This document shows, in pieces, positions 41,916 to 48,260 of a DNA stretch of 48,260 nt (the first letter of the stretch is position 1; the number at the start of each line of letters is the position of its first letter). The DNA lies in assembly GCA_902806065.1 (NCBI GenBank), contig CADCVE010000020.1, positions 1 through 48,260 of the forward strand, in the 5' to 3' direction. The DNA is from an uncultured Rubrobacteraceae bacterium (GTDB lineage: Bacteria > Actinomycetota > Rubrobacteria > Rubrobacterales > Rubrobacteraceae). The notes below the pieces were generated by a model that was not told the DNA's origin, did no database searches, and saw only the letters and a list, made by a program, of their open reading frames with translations. A program made the translations under genes and the position numbers.

Positions 41916-41943
41916 AAGGGGGCGCGTCGCCACGCGCCCCCTT
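41916..41943 (+). terminator. Strong 12-bp terminator hairpin
   Basis: AAGGGGGCGCGT and ACGCGCCCCCTT form a perfect 12-bp stem with a four-base loop (CGCC). There is no long T-run, only TT at the 3' end. It follows the GGT gene by 138 bases and is the longest perfect stem in the window. Confidence 0.65.
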
Positions 41944-42225
41944 CTCGACCCGTGGAACGCCAGCCCCAGAGACTACTACGGTACGCCGGGATCCTACGAG
42001 GATGCGGTGACGGGAGCCCAGATCTTCGAAGAGAACGGCCGTAAGGACTTCAAGGACATCGACGTCATGCGCACTGCGCGCGGCTTCGACTCGTGTCTGC
42101 CCTGCAGGGTCCACATGTACCTCGGCAAGGGCAAGACACTCGAAAAACGCCACTCCCCAGAGAATCGTTTAGGGCATTTCGCTTTTACCCCAAGAGGTGG
42201 TTTACGAAGCGCTTCCTCCTTATGA
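41941..42225 (+). pseudogene. [NiFe]-hydrogenase large subunit, C-terminal relic
   Basis: In one frame from about 41941 the sequence reads DPWNASPRDYYGTPGSYEDA, then FEENGRKDFKDIDVMRTARG, then DSCLPCRVHMYLGKGKT and EKRHSP. This matches the C-terminus of a [NiFe]-hydrogenase large subunit, with the L2 motif CxxC plus His and the terminal His before the maturation cleavage site. The consensus DPCxxC is DSCxxC here. About 75 residues of about 560-600 remain. The 5' part is missing and the strong hairpin at 41916 borders it, so it is inactive. The last part (to stop 42225) overlaps the next minus-strand gene. This implies that a hydrogenase once lay here. Confidence 0.8.
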
Positions 42226-42580
42226 GGTTAGCGCGGGTATGACTGTCTCCGAGGTGCATGCCTGAGGGAGGATCGAACAATATCCAATCAATGCCCTCGT
42301 AAGGCCCGAGTAGAAGCGAGGCTAACTCGCCAGCGGAGCATTCCCTAGCGTACCAATCTTCGCTGAAAACGTTGGAGAGGAAGAAGTTTTGAGCTGCCTC
42401 CCAAGAAGAGAACAGCACCAGCGCCTCTTTGCCGAGCCTCAAAGGCATGTGGAGCAGCATCATACCTTTGCACCCATATCGAGCTATCGCGTAGTGCAGC
42501 AATACCGGACGTATCGGGCGATACTCAGCCGTATCGGGCGTTCCGGGATGTTGGCGGTCTTTACTGGTAGCCTCAGCCAT
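42185..42580 (-). CDS. Unknown small protein, third gene of the minus-strand set
   Basis: A 131-residue protein with no clear signal peptide. The middle (YGCKGMMLLHMPLRLGKEAL and VLFSSWEAAQNFFLS) looks like a mixed alpha/beta fold, and later comes ELASLLLGPYEGIDWILFDP. A strong SD, AAGGAGG, precedes the ATG at 42580. The two upstream genes on the same strand at 42640-42969 and 43022-43297 lie 52-59 bases apart and each has its own SD, so they likely form one transcript. The function is not known. The 3' end overlaps the hydrogenase relic on the other strand. Confidence 0.65.
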   Translation of the reverse strand: MAEATSKDRQHPGTPDTAEYRPIRPVLLHYAIARYGCKGMMLLHMPLRLGKEALVLFSSWEAAQNFFLSNVFSEDWYARECSAGELASLLLGPYEGIDWILFDPPSGMHLGDSHTRANLIRRKRFVNHLLG

Positions 42581-42639
42581 TTACTGACCTCCTTCTCGAC
42601 TCTCGCTCGGACCTGGTCATCATTGCGTTTGTAGGGGGA

Positions 42640-42969
42640 TTAGGCTCTAATACGCCGCTGCTTCCTCGTCACGCAGGTTCCGAATGTGTAGCCAGGAGGC
42701 GTTGGGTCGGGCTCTCGCAGGACCCCGGAACCAACGAGTGTGCTCCGTTCCCACCAGGGTGGTGTCTGCTTCAACCACGCGAGATGACTGCGATGTGCTT
42801 CTTCACCTTCGAGCCACGTGAGGTAGTCTTCTAACCACGGGTAGTAACGACCTCGTTCCGGGCGCCGGTCAAGCAAGAGGTCGGCCACGGTGGATTCGGT
42901 TGCGGCGGTGCGAGCCGGCTCGTTTGGCTCGCCATATGCCGCGATTCCGCTCCTTGCTGGATCATCCAT
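42640..42969 (-). CDS. Unknown small protein, second gene of the minus-strand set
   Basis: A 109-residue hydrophilic protein, rich in Glu, Arg and Trp (YPWLEDYLTWLEGEEAHRSH, WLKQTPPWWERS). No membrane segment, Cys motif or enzyme motif is seen, except a single Cys in TFGTCVTRKQ. A good SD (AAGGA) precedes the ATG at 42969. It lies between the zinc-ribbon gene and the 131-residue gene on the same strand. I do not recognise the family; an interaction partner of the others is a guess. Confidence 0.6.
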   Translation of the reverse strand: MDDPARSGIAAYGEPNEPARTAATESTVADLLLDRRPERGRYYPWLEDYLTWLEGEEAHRSHLAWLKQTPPWWERSTLVGSGVLREPDPTPPGYTFGTCVTRKQRRIRA

Positions 42970-43021
42970 TCAGTCCTTCTCTCGTCGCGTCTTTCGCCGC
43001 GTCTTCTCGCCTTATGCCTTC

Positions 43022-43297
43022 TCAGAAAGGTAGTCCTGAATTTGGCTGATCTTCAGCGTAGCGCCAGGGGTGTAGGGTCTCGTCACCCAATCGCCCGGCA
43101 GCCGACCTTTCTCCGATACTGGCCTTATGGTCCGCTCCGCAACGGCGGCAGGTGGTGGTGGAGGTAGTGGTGAAGACCAACCTCTGGCCGCAGGCACAAT
43201 CGACGATGGTGCGCTCTGGACACCACCTGTAGACTTTGCCGAACTCCACCTCTTGGACGTCGTAGTGCCCCTGTACATGCTTGACTATTGTCTCCAT
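43022..43297 (-). CDS. Zinc-ribbon small protein, first gene of the minus-strand set
   Basis: A 91-residue protein. RWCPERTIVDCACGQRLVF, then TTCRRCGADHKASIGE, contain Cys residues in C-x7-CxC and CRRC pairs (four to five Cys), which form a zinc ribbon or rubredoxin-like knuckle. This type of small ribbon is common in nucleic-acid-binding or protein-protein interaction factors. An AAGGGG lies close upstream of ATG 43297. A 10-bp inverted repeat (43325-43359) upstream probably contains the promoter/operator. It starts the three-gene minus-strand set. The function is not recognised. Confidence 0.68.
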   Translation of the reverse strand: METIVKHVQGHYDVQEVEFGKVYRWCPERTIVDCACGQRLVFTTTSTTTCRRCGADHKASIGERSAAGRLGDETLHPWRYAEDQPNSGLPF

Positions 43298-43324
43298 CAG
43301 TTCCCCTTTCGCCTATCGGACTTA

Positions 43325-43359
43325 CCGATGGCGACCCTATTAATTAGAATCGCCATCGG
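43325..43359 (-). promoter_or_regulatory. Inverted repeat ahead of the small-protein operon
   Basis: CCGATGGCGA (43325-43334) and TCGCCATCGG (43350-43359) are perfect 10-bp arms around a 15-base AT-rich loop (TAATTAAT inside). It lies 28 bases upstream of the zinc-ribbon ATG (minus strand) and probably overlaps a -10 region. It looks like a repressor operator. Confidence 0.6.
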
Positions 43360-43761
43360 CCACCCCTTTCCCCAACGGGCATCTGTCACTGCGTAGGCTC
43401 CGAAGCCCTATGATCACCCGAAGACATGATCGCTCAAAGGTGTTCAACTGTCATGAGGTAGAGGAACCATCTTTTTATAGTTACAAATGACTACGCCTGC
43501 CTGGCTGAACTGTCCGTGTTTGCTACGCTGGGAGATGCTAATATCATTGAAATATGGTCAGTTCCGGAGAGGACTGCCATACGCTGAGGAGGAGCTTTGG
43601 CAAGAGTGGCTCTGGGAGATCCAAAGTATTACTGTGTTGCATACGCATCTCCGGTTCGGTGCCGTACGTTGAGGGCTGGGTGGCCCGCTCTACGTCACCT
43701 TGAATGTGACTCTGGCTCTGAGGGTGACACTACTCTTGCGACCTAACGAGGCGATCCTGTT
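43360..43761. other. Intergenic region, about 400 bases, before the LOV kinase gene
   Basis: It lies between divergent units (small-protein set and LOV kinase). A 61-residue plus-strand frame at 43487-43672 has no SD and no recognisable pattern, so it is not called a gene. AT-rich tracts (43460-43490, 43540-43560) are likely promoter DNA for the kinase operon. Confidence 0.4.
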
Positions 43762-46700
43762 ATGATCGGGCGCAAGAAATACGAGAACGAACCGCAGCTG
43801 CGGGACCGGGCCATTGCTGTTAACCGCAGCGGAATAGTCATCACCGACCCGAACCTGCCGGACAACCCCATCGTCTACGCTAATCCGGGCTTCGAGCAGC
43901 TTACCGGTTACGTCACGGAAGAGGTGGTCGGCCGGAACTGCCGATTCTTGCAAGGTTCTGATAGGGATCAACCAGCTCTGGAGGAGCTGCGTATTGCGCT
44001 ACGGGAGGGGCGGGATTGCAATGTGGTGCTGCGAAACTACAAGAAGGATGGCACCCCTTTCTGGAACGAGCTTAGCGTTTCGCCATTGCGCGATGAGAGA
44101 GGGCGTCTCGCCAACTTCGTCGGGGTGCAAATCGACGTCACCGAGCGCAAAGAAGCCGAACGCCGCGTGGCGGCGCAGCACACCATCACGCGAACACTGG
44201 CGGAGTCCCTTACGCTTGGTGATGCTGCCTCAGAGATGCTTCAGACCCTCTGCGAGAGTCTGAGATGGGAGTTCGGTGAACTCTGGACTCTAGACCGTCA
44301 AGCGAGCGTACTGCGATGCGTCCAAACGTGGAACGCGCCCTCGGTCGAAGCTGCGGAGTTCGGCGAGATCACCCGTGGACACACCTTCGCTCGCGGTGTG
44401 GGGCTGCCCGGTCGTGTCTGGAACAGCGGGGAGCCTACCTGGATCACCGATGTGACCAAGGAGGCCAATTTCCCCCGGGTATCCGCTGCAGCGAAGGCAG
44501 GCCTGCGCGGAGCGGTTGCCTTTCCGATCCTCCTTGGAGGGGAAGTCCTGGGGGTTGTGGGCTTCTACAGTCGGGAGATCCGGGAACCTGATGAAGAAGT
44601 CCTTCAGATGATGTCGAGCATCGGTAGCCAGATCGGCCAGTTCGTAGAGCGCAAGCATGCGGAGGAGGCGCTACGGAGGAGCGAGCAGCATCTGCGCAGC
44701 ATTGTTACCAACGCGCCCGTCGTCCTGTTCGCGTTGGACCACGAGGGTATCTTCACGCTGTCCGAGGGAAAGGGCCTCGAAGCCCTGGGGCTCAACCCCG
44801 GTCAACTCGTCGGATCGTCGGTCCTGGAGGTATATCGAGAGACGCCGCAAATTACGGAGGCTATACGGCGCGCGCTCGCCGGTGAGGAGTTCAGCGCGCT
44901 CACGGAAACTGGTGGGCTGATCTTTGAGACGTGGTTTTCTCCCGTCCTCCTGGAGGGGAGCGGCGAAGTGGCGGGCGTCATTGGCGTCGCTACGGACGTC
45001 ACCGAGCGCAAGAAAGCTCAAGAGGAGCGTGAACGGCTTAGCCATCAGAGCGAGCTAATCTTGAACTCTGCTGGAGAAGGAATTTTTGGACTGGACCGGC
45101 AAGGGAGGACTAGATTCGCCAATCCAGCGGCGGCAGCCATGCTTGGATATCAGCCCGGAGAACTCATAGATCGTTGTCAGCACGATCTCATTCATCACTC
45201 TCACCCCAATGGGAGCACATACTATGTAGAGGATTGCCCCATCTACATGGCGCTCCGAGATGGCATCGTCCACCAGGTAGACGACGAGGTGTTTTGGTGC
45301 AAAGATGGTACTAGCATCCCTGTCGAATACACAAGCACTCCCATATTGGAGAACGGGGAAGTTACCGGCACGGTGGTCATCTTCTCCGATATAACCGAAC
45401 GTAAGAAGGCCGAGGAAGACTTGCGCAAGAGCGAGGCGAGGTTGGAAGAGGCCCAGCGCATCGCTCATCTGGGCAACTGGGAGTGGTATGTAAATACCGG
45501 GCGAGTGTGGTGGTCAGCCGAGACTTACCGTATCTACGGCTTGGAACCCGGAGAGTTAGTTCCCACCCTCGATACGGTAATGGAAGTTTTCCACCCGGAC
45601 GATAGGCACTTGCTAGGGTTAGCCATCCACCGTGCTTTTCACGAAGACGAGGCCTACGGTTTCGAGCACCGCATAGTCAGGCCGGACGGCGAGGTGCGGT
45701 GGATATATAGACAGGTCAAGGTCGTTCGTGGCAAGGGTGAAGAGTCTCTACGGCTGTACGGTACCGTCCACGACATCAGCGAGCACAAGAGCGTAGAGCG
45801 CGAGCTGATCGAAGGAGCCCGCCAGGCGGCGTTGGGTGAGGATGTGGGTGCCGCTGTCAACGAGAGCGGCACCTTGCAAACGATCCTGCAGCAATGCACG
45901 GAGGCCATGGTCCGGCACCTCGATGCGGCATTTGCCCGCATCTGGATTCTGAAGGAAGAGCACAACGAGTTAGAGTTGCAGGCCAGCGCGGGGATTTACA
46001 CTCACCTCGATGGTGCTCATAGTCGTGTGCCTGTCGGAAAGTTCAAGATTGGTCTCATCGCCCAAGAGCGGCGGCCGTGCATGACAAATGATATTTTGAG
46101 CCATCCTCGCATCCACGATAAGGATTGGGCCAGACAAGAGGGGATGGTGGCTTTCGCTGGCTACCCGCTGGTCGTCGAAGGCCGACTAGTGGGGGTAGTG
46201 GCGATGTTTGCCAGGCAACAACTCTCGGAAGCTACGCTAAACGCGCTGGCATCGGTGGCTGGGACGATAGCCCAGGGTATCGTGCGCAAGCAAGCCGAGG
46301 AAAATTTGATGGCTTACGCCGCAAGGCTAAACCGGAGCAACCGCGATCTTCAAGACTTCGCTTACGTAGCTTCGCACGATCTGCAGGAGCCGCTGCGCAA
46401 GGTTCGCACCTTCGCCGATCGTCTCAATGTGAAGTATGCCGAGGTTTTAGGCGAGCAGGGGCGCGACTACCTGGAACGAATGGAGGGCGCCGCGGCACGT
46501 ATGCAGGACCTGATCGACGACCTGCTCCAACTCTCGCGGGTTACGACCAAGGCGCAACCCTTCACTCCGGTCGATCTCAACGAGGTAGTCCAAGAGGTCG
46601 TCTCCGACTTGGAGTCCCGCATAGATCAAATAGGGGGGCAGGTGAAGGTGAGCACTCTACCGACTGTAGAGGCCGACCGGCCGCAGATGCGTCAGTTGAT

Positions 46701-47067
46701 GCAGAACTTGATCGGCAACGCCCTCAAGTTTCACCGGGAGAAAGAAGCCCCAATCGTCAGGGTTTACGGTGAACTCCTACAGGAGCGGAAGGAGAACGCT
46801 AACGGTAGGGCTGTGCATAGCAGAGTCTGCCAGATCCTGGTCGAGGACAACGGTATAGGATTCGACGAAGAGCACCTCGACCGTATATTCGTGCCGTTCC
46901 AGCGGCTACACGGTCGCACCGCCTACGAGGGAACGGGTATGGGGTTGGCGATCTGTCGTAAGGTAGCCGAGCGTCACGGAGGTAACATAACAGCCAAGAG
47001 CGCTCCTGGGCGGGGAGCCACGTTCATGGTTACGCTGCCCGTCAAGCAGTCCGAAGGGAATCCGTGA
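43762..47067 (+). CDS. LOV-PAS-GAF multi-sensor histidine kinase (blue-light sensor)
   Basis: An 1101-residue soluble-looking kinase without transmembrane segments. An N-terminal LOV domain (about 20-125) has the photoactive motif GRNCRFLQG with Cys60, Asn92 and Asn102 in NYKKDGTPFWNEL and Gln in GVQIDV, so it should bind FMN and form a cysteinyl adduct on blue light. Then come GAF (about 133-297), PAS (about 305-425), PAS (about 430-550), a PAS_3-type domain (about 560-665) and a second GAF (about 704-840). The HisKA box AYVASHDLQEPLRKV has phospho-acceptor His872, and the HATPase has N-box Asn986, EDNGIGF and GTGMGLAIC. HDLQEPLR is typical of bacteriophytochrome-like kinases. It is coupled by a 4-base overlap (GTGA) to a response regulator. 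Confidence 0.93.
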   Translation: MIGRKKYENEPQLRDRAIAVNRSGIVITDPNLPDNPIVYANPGFEQLTGYVTEEVVGRNCRFLQGSDRDQPALEELRIALREGRDCNVVLRNYKKDGTPFWNELSVSPLRDERGRLANFVGVQIDVTERKEAERRVAAQHTITRTLAESLTLGDAASEMLQTLCESLRWEFGELWTLDRQASVLRCVQTWNAPSVEAAEFGEITRGHTFARGVGLPGRVWNSGEPTWITDVTKEANFPRVSAAAKAGLRGAVAFPILLGGEVLGVVGFYSREIREPDEEVLQMMSSIGSQIGQFVERKHAEEALRRSEQHLRSIVTNAPVVLFALDHEGIFTLSEGKGLEALGLNPGQLVGSSVLEVYRETPQITEAIRRALAGEEFSALTETGGLIFETWFSPVLLEGSGEVAGVIGVATDVTERKKAQEERERLSHQSELILNSAGEGIFGLDRQGRTRFANPAAAAMLGYQPGELIDRCQHDLIHHSHPNGSTYYVEDCPIYMALRDGIVHQVDDEVFWCKDGTSIPVEYTSTPILENGEVTGTVVIFSDITERKKAEEDLRKSEARLEEAQRIAHLGNWEWYVNTGRVWWSAETYRIYGLEPGELVPTLDTVMEVFHPDDRHLLGLAIHRAFHEDEAYGFEHRIVRPDGEVRWIYRQVKVVRGKGEESLRLYGTVHDISEHKSVERELIEGARQAALGEDVGAAVNESGTLQTILQQCTEAMVRHLDAAFARIWILKEEHNELELQASAGIYTHLDGAHSRVPVGKFKIGLIAQERRPCMTNDILSHPRIHDKDWARQEGMVAFAGYPLVVEGRLVGVVAMFARQQLSEATLNALASVAGTIAQGIVRKQAEENLMAYAARLNRSNRDLQDFAYVASHDLQEPLRKVRTFADRLNVKYAEVLGEQGRDYLERMEGAAARMQDLIDDLLQLSRVTTKAQPFTPVDLNEVVQEVVSDLESRIDQIGGQVKVSTLPTVEADRPQMRQLMQNLIGNALKFHREKEAPIVRVYGELLQERKENANGRAVHSRVCQILVEDNGIGFDEEHLDRIFVPFQRLHGRTAYEGTGMGLAICRKVAERHGGNITAKSAPGRGATFMVTLPVKQSEGNP

Positions 47068-47525
47068 GAGAGGCCAAGCTGAATACCACCCTGCTGTTAG
47101 CCGAGGACGATCCTGACGACCGCTTGCTGGTCAAGGAGGCCCTGGAAGAAAGCCGTTTGGGAGCAGATCTGCGCACGGTGGAGGACGGTGAAGAGTTAAT
47201 GGACTACCTGCACCGCCGTGGCAGGTACGCAGACCCGAACGACTCGCCGCATCCAGATTTGATCTTACTGGATCTAAAGATGCCCAGGAAAAGTGGGCAC
47301 CAGGCGCTCGAAGAGATCAAAAGCAATCCCAGGTTAAGGTGTATCCCTACAGTGATTCTAACGACCTCCAAGGCGGAGGAGGACATCATACGTGCGTACA
47401 GCTCAGGAGCCAACTCGTTCATAGTCAAGCCGACGAACTTCGGGGCATTGACCGAGACGATGAAGACCCTGGAGACATACTGGTTCAAGCTCATCGCGCT
47501 TCCGCCCGGAGAGATGGGATGCTAG
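47064..47525 (+). CDS. Single-domain response regulator (Rcp1-like)
   Basis: A 153-residue receiver-only protein with GTG start overlapping the kinase stop. The acidic pocket is AEDDPDDR (about 12-19). The phospho-acceptor is Asp in ILLDLKMPRKSG. The conserved Thr/Ser is in TVILTTSKAEED and the Lys is in SFIVKPTNF. The insertion RGRYADPNDSPHPD before the acceptor is typical of response regulators partnered with bacteriophytochrome-like kinases (Rcp1). It has no output domain, so it relays or competes for phosphate from the LOV kinase. It is followed directly by the REC-PAS gene. Confidence 0.92.
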   Translation: MREAKLNTTLLLAEDDPDDRLLVKEALEESRLGADLRTVEDGEELMDYLHRRGRYADPNDSPHPDLILLDLKMPRKSGHQALEEIKSNPRLRCIPTVILTTSKAEEDIIRAYSSGANSFIVKPTNFGALTETMKTLETYWFKLIALPPGEMGC

Positions 47526-48260
47526 ATGCATAGCGTGGATAACGTTCGGCTAAAGGTACTTCTCGTCGAGGACGACGAGGACGACTACGTAATAATACGT
47601 GACTTGCTCTTCGAGATGGAGAGGTTCGATCTCGATTGGGTAACCAACTACAATGACGCCGTGGAAGTGATCGAACGTGAAGAGCACGACGTTTGTCTTC
47701 TCGATTACCGTCTCGGAGAACGCAGCGGGTTGGATCTGTTGCGCGAAGCTTTGAAGAGAGGGTGCAAGGGTCCGATTATCCTGCTGACCGGTCAGGGTGA
47801 CCGCGAATTAGACTTGGAGGCTATGCAAGCTGGGGCGGCGGACTACCTGGTCAAGGGCCAGATCGATGCGCCCCTATTGGAGCGCTCTATTCGCTACGCC
47901 TTCACGCGCACGCTGAGGATTCTTGGAGAGAGCGAGAGGCGATTCCGCTCGCTCGTGCAGAATATTTCGGACATCATCACTATAGTAGATGCCGAAGGCA
48001 TCACACGCTACCAGTCTCCCTCTGTCGAACGGGTGCTGGGGTACCGACCCGAAGATACGGTAGGACCAAGCGCCTTTGATTATGTTCATCCCGACGACCT
48101 CGAGCGAGTGCGAAGCATGTTTGCTGGCATAACGGAGAGTGCCGGGGTTGGCGGACCCCTGGAGGTAAGGGCTCGCCATGCGGATGGCTCCTGGCGTCAC
48201 ATCGAAGCAACATTCAACAACCTTCTGGACGATCCGGCGGTGCGGGGGATAGTAGTCAAC
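47526..48260 (+). CDS. Response-regulator receiver plus PAS protein, partial
   Basis: The ATG at 47526 directly follows the TAG of the previous gene. About 245 residues are visible: a receiver domain (VLLVEDDEDDY at about 11-21, acceptor Asp in VCLLDYRLGERSG, Lys in ADYLVKGQI) and then a PAS domain starting about residue 138 (ESERRFRSLVQNISDIITIVDAEG, ending in a PAS core SPSVERVLGY and HPDDLERV). The frame runs off the window. This REC-PAS combination often continues into GGDEF/EAL or histidine kinase domains; the end cannot be seen. It is the second output candidate of the LOV kinase. Confidence 0.88.
   Translation, partial: MHSVDNVRLKVLLVEDDEDDYVIIRDLLFEMERFDLDWVTNYNDAVEVIEREEHDVCLLDYRLGERSGLDLLREALKRGCKGPIILLTGQGDRELDLEAMQAGAADYLVKGQIDAPLLERSIRYAFTRTLRILGESERRFRSLVQNISDIITIVDAEGITRYQSPSVERVLGYRPEDTVGPSAFDYVHPDDLERVRSMFAGITESAGVGGPLEVRARHADGSWRHIEATFNNLLDDPAVRGIVVN

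Noticed and set aside
43487-43672. 61-residue plus-strand frame before the LOV kinase gene
   Set aside because: No SD and no conserved pattern; the region fits a promoter.
1-48260. tRNA, rRNA, CRISPR or IS elements
   Set aside because: I looked for T-loop patterns, spaced direct repeats and transposase-like proteins in the gaps and found none that hold up by eye.

Overview
The window is GC-rich chromosomal DNA with many GTG and TTG starts, short Shine-Dalgarno (SD) sites, at least two probably leaderless genes, a MurT/GatD pair for peptidoglycan amidation and Tat/lipoprotein exports. This suggests a Gram-positive, high-GC actinobacterium. Rubrobacter or a close relative is my best guess; it is inferred from protein style, not from a marker gene. 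No rRNA, tRNA, CRISPR array or insertion sequence was seen.

Layout. (1) 1-8.0 kb is a surface-polysaccharide block: a truncated methyltransferase on the minus strand, then a tight plus-strand run of sugar epimerase, GT4 glycosyltransferase, UDP-GlcNAc 2-epimerase, SDR protein, WecA/TagO-type phosphoglycosyltransferase and a CapD/FlaA1-type membrane dehydratase. Several of these genes overlap. (2) 8.5-21 kb is mixed housekeeping: a coiled-coil protein, an RnfC/NuoF-like flavoprotein, a broken Uma2-type nuclease, HAD, FabD, a lipid kinase, ThpR with LarB, a Ca2+/cation exchanger, a coupled HTH/HMA-like pair, a cytosolic-looking HtrA and MurT. (3) 20.6-32.8 kb holds a PadR/PhaQ-like regulator, an alpha/beta hydrolase, a PstS-like lipoprotein overlapping a frameshifted sensor-HAMP-GGDEF-EAL gene, a membrane protein interrupted by one in-frame TGA, a secreted low-complexity protein, GatD, a GCS2-type ligase and a phosphoribosyltransferase. 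(4) 32.9-42.2 kb holds a small RTX-type secreted protein, a promoter/operator with a short terminated transcript ahead of a DEAD-box helicase, an HNH protein, a MetE-like enzyme, a Tat-exported solute-binding protein, a lutA relic, an HpcH/HpaI aldolase, a lipoprotein gamma-glutamyltransferase behind a structured leader, and a relic of a [NiFe]-hydrogenase large subunit. (5) 42.2-43.4 kb is a three-gene minus-strand set of small unknown proteins behind a 10-bp inverted repeat. (6) 43.8 kb to the end is a signalling operon: a LOV (blue-light) multi-PAS/GAF histidine kinase, a single-domain response regulator and a REC-PAS protein that runs off the window.

How it works together. The polysaccharide genes supply and modify UDP-GlcNAc-derived sugars and load the first sugar on undecaprenyl phosphate. 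MurT and GatD should form one enzyme although their genes lie 9 kb apart. The PstS-like lipoprotein probably feeds a signal to the c-di-GMP protein encoded with it. The LOV kinase should pass a light signal to the two downstream receivers. Five disrupted or relic genes (Uma2, GGDEF-EAL, membrane protein, lutA, hydrogenase) indicate local gene decay or, for the two single-base lesions, possible assembly errors. The most promising unexplained elements are the RNA/operator ahead of the DEAD-box gene, the leader of the gamma-glutamyltransferase gene, the PstS-like/c-di-GMP pair and the small-protein operon.
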